This document shows, in pieces, positions 1 to 11,700 of a stretch of DNA of 64,000 bases. The first letter of the stretch is position 1. Every line of letters starts with the position of its first letter. The DNA comes from Polaribacter sp. IC066 (GTDB taxonomy: Bacteria > Bacteroidota > Bacteroidia > Flavobacteriales > Flavobacteriaceae): positions 62,001-126,000 of the forward strand of contig NZ_VORR01000001.1 of assembly GCF_007997085.1 (NCBI RefSeq), in the 5' to 3' direction. Made by a program: the position numbers and the translations under genes. The notes beneath the pieces were generated by a model. The model did not search any database and was not told the DNA's origin. It worked only from the letters and a program-made list of their open reading frames with translations.

Positions 1-96
1 GATACCGAATTACCAAAATCAGGTAAAATGATTAGTCGTTGGAGTATTCAACAAAATTTAGAAACAGAAACTATTAAATCTGCCATTTACACGTGA
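1..96 (+). CDS. C-terminal end of a probable AbiEi-family antitoxin (partial)
   Basis: An open frame enters from the left edge and ends in TGA at 94-96, leaving 31 residues. Its stop overlaps the GTG start of the AbiEii toxin gene in a GTGA junction, the usual translational coupling of AbiE antitoxin-toxin pairs. The visible tail has no diagnostic motif, so the name rests on position and coupling. In type IV systems AbiEi is a DNA-binding transcriptional repressor that counters the toxin. Confidence 0.5.
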   Translation, partial: DTELPKSGKMISRWSIQQNLETETIKSAIYT

Positions 97-896
97 TAAA
101 ACCAGGAGAAATACAAAACAAAGCTCGTGCAGTTGGTGTACGAGACCAACAAATTGAAAAGGATTATATACTTTCTTGGATTCTTCAAGGAATAGCACAA
201 CATTCTACGGTTTCAAAAAAAATAGTTTTTAAAGGTGGAACAGTTTTAAAGAAAATCTATTTTGAAGATTACCGATTTTCAGAAGACCTTGACTTTACGT
301 TATTGGATGATTCAATAACCAATGAACAAATTTTTGAATGGTTTACAGAAGTCTTTGAATATATAAAAGAAGAAGCAAATATTCCGCTTGAAATCATTGA
401 CGATAACGAACATCAAGATGGCGGAATTAATTTCTATATCAGTTATGTTGGTCCGCTTGGTGGTTTAGGTGCAAATAAAAAAGTGAAAGTTGATATTTCA
501 AGAAGTGAAAAATTAGTGTTAGAGCCTGTTTTGAATAATGTATTTATTGGCTATTCAGACCAAGAAGAACACCAACTACTCTGCTATTCTCTAGAAGAGG
601 TGTTGGTTGAAAAGCTACGTTGTGTAATGCAACGAATGCAAGCTAGAGATTTTTATGACATTTGGTATTTATTGGAAATACACAATATGGATATTGATTT
701 TTACATAGTAGAATTTAGACAGAAATGTGAAAGCAAAGAAATTGACCCAACAGAGTTTCACGCTAAACTAGAACAAAGGTTGCCACAATACAAAGGACGT
801 TGGCAAAAATCTATGGCGGACCAAATCCAAGATTTACCAGACTTTGAAACCGTTTTACGTGCATTAATGCGTCATTTAAAGAAATTAGAACTCTAA
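93..896 (+). CDS. AbiEii/AbiGii-family nucleotidyltransferase toxin
   Basis: This 267-residue protein belongs to the nucleotidyltransferase AbiEii family, the toxin of type IV toxin-antitoxin and abortive-infection systems; family members transfer nucleotides to RNA targets such as tRNA. The signature is visible: GGT at residues 48-50 followed by K53/K54, then RFSEDLDF at 61-68 with the acidic metal-binding pair, and a C-terminal KLRCVMQRMQARDFYDIW segment typical of the family. The start is GTG at 93, overlapping the stop of the preceding reading frame by 4 nt. The gene ends in TAATG, sharing one base with the next start, so at least three genes were one operon. Length and motifs look intact. 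Confidence 0.88.
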   Translation: MIKPGEIQNKARAVGVRDQQIEKDYILSWILQGIAQHSTVSKKIVFKGGTVLKKIYFEDYRFSEDLDFTLLDDSITNEQIFEWFTEVFEYIKEEANIPLEIIDDNEHQDGGINFYISYVGPLGGLGANKKVKVDISRSEKLVLEPVLNNVFIGYSDQEEHQLLCYSLEEVLVEKLRCVMQRMQARDFYDIWYLLEIHNMDIDFYIVEFRQKCESKEIDPTEFHAKLEQRLPQYKGRWQKSMADQIQDLPDFETVLRALMRHLKKLEL

Positions 897-1687
897 TGAA
901 ATCAACCGAAATAAAAACTAATGTTCAGAACTTAATAGATACCTTCTCAAAAGAAGAATTTATCTATGATTTGTTAATCGCTTACGGAATTTCAAAAACC
1001 TCTGTAACTCGACTTAAAAAAGGCGATTACAATTTTGCCAAAGCAGATGGCGAAATCTTATACAAAAAGAAAATATTCTTTAAAGTAGAAGCGACTGATA
1101 AACTATTGAGTAGCATTGAAGAAATTTCCAAAGATGAACAAATTTTAAAGCACAAACCAAGATTTGTAATTCTTACAGACTACAAACAAATAGTAGCAAA
1201 AGATTTAAAAGTAAATAAACTGTCTTTAGATATTAAACTAAAAGAATTACCCAACTATTTCGATTTCTTTTTGCCATTAGCTGGAAGTGAAATTTATACT
1301 GCCAAAAATGACGATGAAGCTGATAGAAACGCTTCATACAAAATGGCAGATTTATATGATTTGCTAATTGAAGAAAATCCACAGATTTACAAATCAAAAG
1401 CTAGTATTCATCATCTTAATATTTTTCTATCTCGTTTATTATTCTGCTATTTTTCAGAAGATACAGGAATTTTTAAAGAGAATATTTTCACAAATACGTT
1501 AGCTCAACATACAGCAGAAAACGGAAAAGACACTCATACTTTTTTAGATAATTTATTCGACAGATTAAACGATAAAAAAACAGATAAATATCAAGATTAT
1601 TTAGCAAAGTTCCCTTACGTAAATGGAGGATTATTTAATGACAGCATAAGTTCGCCTGTATTTCCATTCATGCAATGCTTGTTGTGA
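896..1687 (+). pseudogene. N-terminal fragment of a type IIL (MmeI-like) restriction-modification enzyme, cut off by the CRISPR array
   Basis: The 263-residue frame resembles the N-terminal part of large MmeI-like class I SAM-dependent DNA methyltransferases with a fused nuclease: an N-terminal region with TRLKKGDYN and KKKIFFKVEA, then a helical segment ending in FPYVNGGLF. Full-length relatives run to roughly 900 residues or more. Here native sequence stops after about residue 257 and the last codons enter the first CRISPR repeat, which supplies the TGA at 1685-1687. The methylase motifs and the target-recognition part are absent, so it should have no modification activity. Family recognition is from remembered similarity. 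The event could be a deletion or an insertion joining the array to the gene. Confidence 0.72.
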
Positions 1688-4600
1688 ATTGATTTCAAAA
1701 TTGTATTTTTAGTGAGAATTCACAAGAGATGTTTAATGTTTTAAAAGCGTGGATAGGTTGTGAATTGATTTCAAAATTGTATTTTTAGTGAGAATTCACA
1801 AGATTCAATCAAATAGGTTGGGAAGTGGAGGGGTTGTGAATTGATTTCAAAATTGTATTTTTAGTGAGAATTCACAAGAACTATTGCCCAAGAATTTAGT
1901 GAAATTGTGTTGTGAATTGATTTCAAAATTGTATTTTTAGTGAGAATTCACAAGTTAGCAAATGATTTTGGTAAGATTATTATAGTTGTGAATTGATTTC
2001 AAAATTGTATTTTTAGTGAGAATTCACAAGAAGCAATTGATGCGACTAACCCGCTAGATGGTTGTGAATTGATTTCAAAATTGTATTTTTAGTGAGAATT
2101 CACAAGTACTTTAACGCATACATTTTTGAGAGTGGGGTTGTGAATTGATTTCAAAATTGTATTTTTAGTGAGAATTCACAAGAGGCTGGTTATAATTATG
2201 ATGAAATGATGCGTTGTGAATTGATTTCAAAATTGTATTTTTAGTGAGAATTCACAAGAATGGCAAAACAAGGAAAAACAACAACAATGTTGTGAATTGA
2301 TTTCAAAATTGTATTTTTAGTGAGAATTCACAAGTGACTAGAATTATCTAATGCCAAAGCATCTGTTGTGAATTGATTTCAAAATTGTATTTTTAGTGAG
2401 AATTCACAAGGAAAAAATAGTATATAATACCGATGTCAATGTTGTGAATTGATTTCAAAATTGTATTTTTAGTGAGAATTCACAAGAGTTGATTTGGTAG
2501 CAAAGTACAAACAGCTGTTGTGAATTGATTTCAAAATTGTATTTTTAGTGAGAATTCACAAGCTAGTTGGTAGACGCCTGTTTTTCTGTCTTGTTGTGAA
2601 TTGATTTCAAAATTGTATTTTTAGTGAGAATTCACAAGTACAAATCGTTCATAGTAAACTTTGTAGTCGTTGTGAATTGATTTCAAAATTGTATTTTTAG
2701 TGAGAATTCACAAGTTGCACCATTTGAAACCTCGAAACGATCTAGTTGTGAATTGATTTCAAAATTGTATTTTTAGTGAGAATTCACAAGATCTCCTCTT
2801 GCAAAGCTCCACAAACAGGAGTTGTGAATTGATTTCAAAATTGTATTTTTAGTGAGAATTCACAAGAATCTTCTGAAAATTTTAACGCATTAGGTAGTTG
2901 TGAATTGATTTCAAAATTGTATTTTTAGTGAGAATTCACAAGATTTACACTGTCATTTAAACCCGTTAGCCTGTTGTGAATTGATTTCAAAATTGTATTT
3001 TTAGTGAGAATTCACAAGTACTATTTTATTATATTCATCTATTCGTAAGTTGTGAATTGATTTCAAAATTGTATTTTTAGTGAGAATTCACAAGAGAATA
3101 CACAAAGACATCAAGTCCAGTTAAGTTGTGAATTGATTTCAAAATTGTATTTTTAGTGAGAATTCACAAGTTCTATCTTCTCCTTAATTGCATCACGTAT
3201 GTTGTGAATTGATTTCAAAATTGTATTTTTAGTGAGAATTCACAAGATAAGAGGATTGAATATCTACAGTTTCACTGTTGTGAATTGATTTCAAAATTGT
3301 ATTTTTAGTGAGAATTCACAAGTCTAATGTTTTAATAGTAATAGATCTCCTTGTTGTGAATTGATTTCAAAATTGTATTTTTAGTGAGAATTCACAAGCA
3401 GAAAACTCCAACGTTAAACCCTCTGTATGTTGTGAATTGATTTCAAAATTGTATTTTTAGTGAGAATTCACAAGATTAACTTACTAAACGAATTATTTAC
3501 GCAAGTTGTGAATTGATTTCAAAATTGTATTTTTAGTGAGAATTCACAAGTTTCTGCAATTTATGCAATAGCTGTCGAGAGTTGTGAATTGATTTCAAAA
3601 TTGTATTTTTAGTGAGAATTCACAAGTTTTAGAGGCATGTGGCCTACTAATGGGTAGTTGTGAATTGATTTCAAAATTGTATTTTTAGTGAGAATTCACA
3701 AGTTTAAAAAGAATTATATCACCAAAACAAGAGTTGTGAATTGATTTCAAAATTGTATTTTTAGTGAGAATTCACAAGCAAATCGAGCAGACACGTTGTT
3801 TGCTGCTAGTTGTGAATTGATTTCAAAATTGTATTTTTAGTGAGAATTCACAAGTTCCTCATTTTGTGGATTACCAATTACAGAGTTGTGAATTGATTTC
3901 AAAATTGTATTTTTAGTGAGAATTCACAAGCTCTAGGTTATATTGCTCCACAATTTAGCAGTTGTGAATTGATTTCAAAATTGTATTTTTAGTGAGAATT
4001 CACAAGTACCAAGCGGAACTAGATAATAATTACCCAGTTGTGAATTGATTTCAAAATTGTATTTTTAGTGAGAATTCACAAGGTAGAAACGGTTTGGGAT
4101 CATAATAATTCAGTTGTGAATTGATTTCAAAATTGTATTTTTAGTGAGAATTCACAAGCATTAAATGCCGTTTTAGTTGTTGCATAGTGTTGTGAATTGA
4201 TTTCAAAATTGTATTTTTAGTGAGAATTCACAAGTCAAAAGGAAATTAAATATATACCTTCTAAGTTGTGAATTGATTTCAAAATTGTATTTTTAGTGAG
4301 AATTCACAAGAGTGTTCCATTCTTTAGCTAGCTTACCAAGGTTGTGAATTGATTTCAAAATTGTATTTTTAGTGAGAATTCACAAGGTACCAAAAAGAGG
4401 GACAAGAAGTAAAGGTGTTGTGAATTGATTTCAAAATTGTATTTTTAGTGAGAATTCACAAGTTATGCAGCACAAGCATTAGCAGCAGATGAGTTGTGAA
4501 TTGATTTCAAAATTGTATTTTTAGTGAGAATTCACAAGAAATACAGATCACTTTGTTTTACAAGGCGGGTTGTGAATTGATTTCAAAATTGTATTTTTAG

Positions 4601-7425
4601 TGAGAATTCACAAGTATGTTGGAGATAGTAATGAGGTGCTAAAGGTTGTGAATTGATTTCAAAATTGTATTTTTAGTGAGAATTCACAAGACATATACTT
4701 TACAGTTAGTCAACAGCGTAGTTGTGAATTGATTTCAAAATTGTATTTTTAGTGAGAATTCACAAGAAATCCTGTCAAGTTTATGTTGCCTTGGCTGTTG
4801 TGAATTGATTTCAAAATTGTATTTTTAGTGAGAATTCACAAGTGAAAAAAAACACTCTATTGTACAAGGTATGTTGTGAATTGATTTCAAAATTGTATTT
4901 TTAGTGAGAATTCACAAGTATAACAACGATTACAAGTCTTTGTCTGAAGTTGTGAATTGATTTCAAAATTGTATTTTTAGTGAGAATTCACAAGTCATAG
5001 AAAAATACGAGTTTCCAACAAAAGTTGTGAATTGATTTCAAAATTGTATTTTTAGTGAGAATTCACAAGCTTAAGACCATTTATTGTTTTGTCGTCATTG
5101 TTGTGAATTGATTTCAAAATTGTATTTTTAGTGAGAATTCACAAGACTCAATTGCTTTTTTACTTCTTTTTTTATGTTGTGAATTGATTTCAAAATTGTA
5201 TTTTTAGTGAGAATTCACAAGATAGATTAAGTATTTTCATGTTTGTTATTGGTTGTGAATTGATTTCAAAATTGTATTTTTAGTGAGAATTCACAAGAAC
5301 AAAAATTCTTTGACATAATCGCAACCTGTTGTGAATTGATTTCAAAATTGTATTTTTAGTGAGAATTCACAAGTTTAAAAAAGAAATTACTTATGAATCT
5401 TTAGTTGTGAATTGATTTCAAAATTGTATTTTTAGTGAGAATTCACAAGAATTATAATCAATTCCGTCTACTGTCTTTAGTTGTGAATTGATTTCAAAAT
5501 TGTATTTTTAGTGAGAATTCACAAGAAATCTACTGCCAAACGCTTGGCGTGCAAAGTTGTGAATTGATTTCAAAATTGTATTTTTAGTGAGAATTCACAA
5601 GCGTATCGCAATTCTTTGCAATATCAGCCGAGTTGTGAATTGATTTCAAAATTGTATTTTTAGTGAGAATTCACAAGACAATAATGTAAGTGCTTTACTA
5701 GATAAGGGTTGTGAATTGATTTCAAAATTGTATTTTTAGTGAGAATTCACAAGACAGAACATACTTTTATAAATGAGCGAAAAGTTGTGAATTGATTTCA
5801 AAATTGTATTTTTAGTGAGAATTCACAAGGTGTTTTTGCAGAGGGTGTTTTTACGCCAGGTTGTGAATTGATTTCAAAATTGTATTTTTAGTGAGAATTC
5901 ACAAGATTTAAATACAATTATGAAGACACGGGCGAGTTGTGAATTGATTTCAAAATTGTATTTTTAGTGAGAATTCACAAGTTCTAACTTAATTTTAAGT
6001 ACATTGTGTGAGTTGTGAATTGATTTCAAAATTGTATTTTTAGTGAGAATTCACAAGATTTAGTCCAAAATCTGTTTAAAACTGCATGTTGTGAATTGAT
6101 TTCAAAATTGTATTTTTAGTGAGAATTCACAAGTTTCGTCATTTTCAAGAAAATGTCTTTTGTGTTGTGAATTGATTTCAAAATTGTATTTTTAGTGAGA
6201 ATTCACAAGCTTTAAAGATGCATTCGCTGTTAGTGGGGAGTTGTGAATTGATTTCAAAATTGTATTTTTAGTGAGAATTCACAAGAGTAGTCTAAAACCA
6301 CCAGCAACACTATCTGTTGTGAATTGATTTCAAAATTGTATTTTTAGTGAGAATTCACAAGTTATATATTTTTTGGGTTAATGACTTTAGTGTTGTGAAT
6401 TGATTTCAAAATTGTATTTTTAGTGAGAATTCACAAGAAGTTCAATACAATTAAACGGTAGTTCTTTGTTGTGAATTGATTTCAAAATTGTATTTTTAGT
6501 GAGAATTCACAAGTTCTCCTGATTGTTTTGGTCGAAAGTTTCGGTTGTGAATTGATTTCAAAATTGTATTTTTAGTGAGAATTCACAAGTTATATATTTT
6601 TTGGGTTAATGACTTTAGTGTTGTGAATTGATTTCAAAATTGTATTTTTAGTGAGAATTCACAAGAAGTTCAATACAATTAAACGGTAGTTCTTTGTTGT
6701 GAATTGATTTCAAAATTGTATTTTTAGTGAGAATTCACAAGCGAAAGCTGAACATTACTTGCGTCGGACATGTTGTGAATTGATTTCAAAATTGTATTTT
6801 TAGTGAGAATTCACAAGTAGTGTTTCGTTGTAACTTTTTGCTACTGTGTTGTGAATTGATTTCAAAATTGTATTTTTAGTGAGAATTCACAAGGAAACGA
6901 GCCGACAATATAAAAGAGCTGAAGTTGTGAATTGATTTCAAAATTGTATTTTTAGTGAGAATTCACAAGTTTTAGTTTCTTTTACTGAATCAATTACTTG
7001 TTGTGAATTGATTTCAAAATTGTATTTTTAGTGAGAATTCACAAGTTAGGACCAATAAAGAAGGAGTTAATGTAAGTTGTGAATTGATTTCAAAATTGTA
7101 TTTTTAGTGAGAATTCACAAGAGAACCTTACAAAGAATTAGATGCGGGTGTGTTGTGAATTGATTTCAAAATTGTATTTTTAGTGAGAATTCACAAGTAC
7201 TTTGAATGTTCTAATAATTGTTGGCTAGTTGTGAATTGATTTCAAAATTGTATTTTTAGTGAGAATTCACAAGTATACTGCTAAAAACCCGCCACGGTTG
7301 TGGGTTGTGAATTGATTTCAAAATTGTATTTTTAGTGAGAATTCACAAGTTGTATTTAAATTTATTATCTCGAGCGTATGTTGTGAATTGATTTCAAAAT
7401 TGTATTTTTAGTGAGAATTCACAAG
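1681..7425 (+). CRISPR. Type II-C CRISPR array, 76 repeats and 75 spacers
   Basis: A 46-bp repeat (first copy 1681-1726, last copy 7380-7425) recurs every 76 bp. Stepping through the starts gives 76 repeats separated by 30-bp spacers, except one 29-bp spacer at 4995-5023. By eye all repeats are identical, including both terminal copies, so no degenerate end marks the trailer. The repeat begins GTTGTGAATTG, ends GAATTCACAAG, and its ends form an inverted repeat (TTGTGAATT/AATTCACAA). Positions 2-24 pair with the tracrRNA anti-repeat, so crRNA is read from the plus strand. A promoter-like TTG at repeat positions 2-4 and TATTTTTA at 24-31, separated by 19 nt, lie in every repeat. No leader is seen on the left. 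Confidence 0.98.
6362..6695 (+). repeat. Duplicated spacer block inside the array
   Basis: The spacer at 6362-6391 is identical to that at 6590-6619, and the spacer at 6438-6467 is identical to that at 6666-6695. A single different spacer (6514-6543) lies between, giving the order A-B-C-A-B. This fits unequal recombination between repeats duplicating a three-unit (228-bp) block rather than repeated acquisition. Confidence 0.93.
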
Positions 7426-7428
7426 GTC

Positions 7429-7474
7429 AATCCCAAAATATTGAGTAATATCAATACTTTGGGATTCCTTTTTT
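7429..7474 (+). terminator. Hairpin terminator of the CRISPR array
   Basis: Arms 7429-7444 and 7451-7466 form a 16-bp stem with one mismatch and a 6-nt loop, followed by CC and six T. It starts 3 bp after the last repeat and reads correctly for plus-strand transcription, so it should stop pre-crRNA transcripts before they run into cas2, which is convergent. Confidence 0.78.
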
Positions 7475-7548
7475 AAATACTAAAAAGCCACTTAATTTTA
7501 TTTTTCGGAGATCGAAACACTTATTTTTCTATTCCTAATTGATCAACT

Positions 7549-8774
<1,226 letters not shown>

Positions 8775-8785
8775 AAGTTTACACC

Positions 8786-11700
8786 TTAATATTCACCAAC
8801 ATGAACTATTTTTCCAATATGATTTATTCTTACTTTTAATATTTGATCAAAATCCCCAATACTTTTAAAAACTTTATAGGTTATATTTTTTGTTTCTTTT
8901 TTATCAATTAGCTCTGTTTCTAGATGATGTCTAAATACATAATCTCTTATAGAGGAATTACCATAATCTACTTTTGAAAACTTTTGAACTCTAAATAAAT
9001 TTTTACTAATTATCTTTAAATTCGATTTATCAGATAAATCAGATTCTAAAGGATTAAAACCTTCCGATGGAATAAGAAACATCTCATTTTGCTTCATTGT
9101 AAATAAAAACTCCCAACCATTATTAGCATTTAATTCCTTATCTATTGCAGGTAAACCTGAATTCATTCTTGCAACAGCTTTATAAAAGGAAACAACATTA
9201 TCATGTAACTTTCCTTTTTCATCAATATAGATCGCCATGTGATGATTATTACCTGTGCTTACAAAATCATTTTTAACCTTTTTATTTGTTTCATCTAAAT
9301 GATCGTCACCAAAATGATTTTTCTTCACGTGGAGATTTTCAGCATTTTTAACGCCACTTATTGCTACTCTTTTAATTGAAATCCCTTTTTGTTTATGTAA
9401 CCAAATAGGATTTTTAATTAAATCTGAAAAAGCTTCTTTAGGCTTGCCGTTATACTGCGCTAATCTTTCTTCTAAAATTCTACGAATACCAACATCAATT
9501 ACTTTTTGTAAAGATTTTAAATTTTTAAAATTATCTGGATTTACCTCTTTTCTAATGGTATAGCTATCTTCAAAAGTTCTCGTCTTTATCTCGATTGGCA
9601 CTAATTTACCTTCTATTGTATAAAGAGGGTTTTTAGAGAGCGCATTTTTACCCGCAAATGCTTTTTTCCCATCATTTTCAAATTCTTGAAAACGTTTTAA
9701 AAGTGCTTCTTTATATTTTGGTTTTGTAACTTCATTAATTTTTTGGAGATCAAAATTTGCATTAATTTTCTCAATTTTAATAATTTCATCTTTACTTCTA
9801 CCGTAAACAGTTTCTTTATGGAGTTGACCTCTTGGCGTAAGTTGCGTTTTAATAATATAATTGTCTTTTCCTGCTACTTTTATCTTATTTTTATTATTTG
9901 TAACTACTTTATTCTTTGCTTTAAAAGAAATTAAAATGTCTCCAATCTGGTCTTTTGCTTCACTTCTAAAGTTCTCTGAAGGCGGAATAAACTTTCTTTT
10001 TCCTCTGCCTTGTTTATCTTTATATACTTTTGTTATTTTTTGTTTTATACCAAATAAGTAACTTTTATCAAGGTCTCTTTTATTTTTAAAACTACTATTA
10101 ATAGCACCTAGATTATTCAAATATTGAATATGGTTATGGGTTGTAAAAGCAACCGTTAAAGCGTCCATTGCATGATGCCTATGATCGTTTCTTTTTGTCC
10201 AATCAATAATTTTTTCAACTTTTTGGTCGTATTTACGCTCCTCCCATTCAGTTAAGCCCAACTCTCTATATTTTGAGAGATTTAATTCTTTCATTACGTT
10301 TATCAAATCCCAATCTTCACGTAATTTGTCAGTAATATTACCTATTGTTGGTGTTACTTTTTCAAAAACTTCTTCTAAAATTTGCTTTGCTTTTTTAGCA
10401 ATATATTGGCTATTTCTTAAATCCCTATCAATAAATCCGTCTGGTAAATTTTTCTCTGAAAGTAATAATTTTTTATATTTTCCTTTGGTAATTGCTCCAG
10501 ATTTGAAAGTACTTTCTACTCTTAATTTATAGTTTTCTAAATCTGAATTGTATTTATTATCAATAAAATCAAAGGCCAAAGTATCTGCCTTTTCTAAATT
10601 AACTTTCCTATAAGCCAATGTTTTATTTGAAAAAGAATCATCGAATAACTTTGCTTTTGGTATAATGTGTTCAATATCTATTTCCTTTGAAAATAATTTT
10701 TCCGTAGGAATATAAGTGTTTGTAAATAGTGTTCGGTAACCATTATTTTTCAACTCTTGATACAATTTATACTTTATAACATCATTTCTTGTAGGATTTT
10801 TAATGCGAAATTCATCTTGCAAAACCTTTCTTACCGCTTCGTTCTCTAAAGTCGCTTTGTTGATATATTGCGTTGTATCGGCCCTTTCTTTTGCAGATTT
10901 TTTTAAATCTCTTGCCAACTCAATTCGTATTTCTTTAGGCTTGCCATATTCTGCAATAATCCCATTGATAACATTTACCATCTGATTAAGAATTTTCTCT
11001 ACAACAGGGTTTCTCAAACTATTTTTTGGTAGCAGCTCTAAATTATCTTTTAAAACTCTATTCTCTAACTCTTCTTTAGTTAGCGAATTAGAATGATTAT
11101 ACCCTGCCAATCTGCTTGCTTCAGAATATTCTTGACCACTTTTTAAATAAGGTAATATTTTCTTAATGGCTTTTGCACTTAACTTACCATAATCTTGCTG
11201 TAAAGGCACGTTTGCCAATAAGTTACCAAAGTCTGGTTTAAAGCCATATTTTTGATGTAGTTTTTTCTTTAAAGCAACATTAGAATTCCCGTAAGTAATT
11301 TTATCAACTTCAGAAATTTTATCATCATCTTGAGCGGAATACAATAAATGCCAAAACTGATAACTATCTTGTTTATCAAAGTCGTTTCCTTCTAAATCTG
11401 AATTAAAGTCTAAAATAGATTCTTTAATTCTTACCATTTTAAAAATAGCCTTTAATTCGTTTTCAATTTCTTTAGAAGATTTTTTATCCCAGTCAAAACC
11501 ATAACCTTCATTTTCTGCAATAGTTTTATAAACTTCGTAGATTTTCTCGTTGGTTTTATTTCCCTCAACACCTTCAGAAAAATTCGTTTTCCATAATTTG
11601 TCTGATAAATCAACAAATTTTAGAATTTCTTTTTCGGTTAATTTTTTAGAGCCGTTTAATTTCTCAAATAAGTCTTGTTTAATTTCTTCCCCTAAAATCT

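Noticed and set aside
7426-7548. Segment between the array and cas2 considered as the adaptation leader
   Set aside because: It begins with a terminator for array transcription and shows no leader-like feature I can recognise; its role as an integration-side flank cannot be excluded but is not supported.
10660-10690. HNH motif of Cas9 reads EH instead of DH, possibly an inactivating change
   Set aside because: The catalytic H775 is present and Glu at this place is common in Bacteroidota II-C Cas9 proteins, so loss of activity is not indicated.
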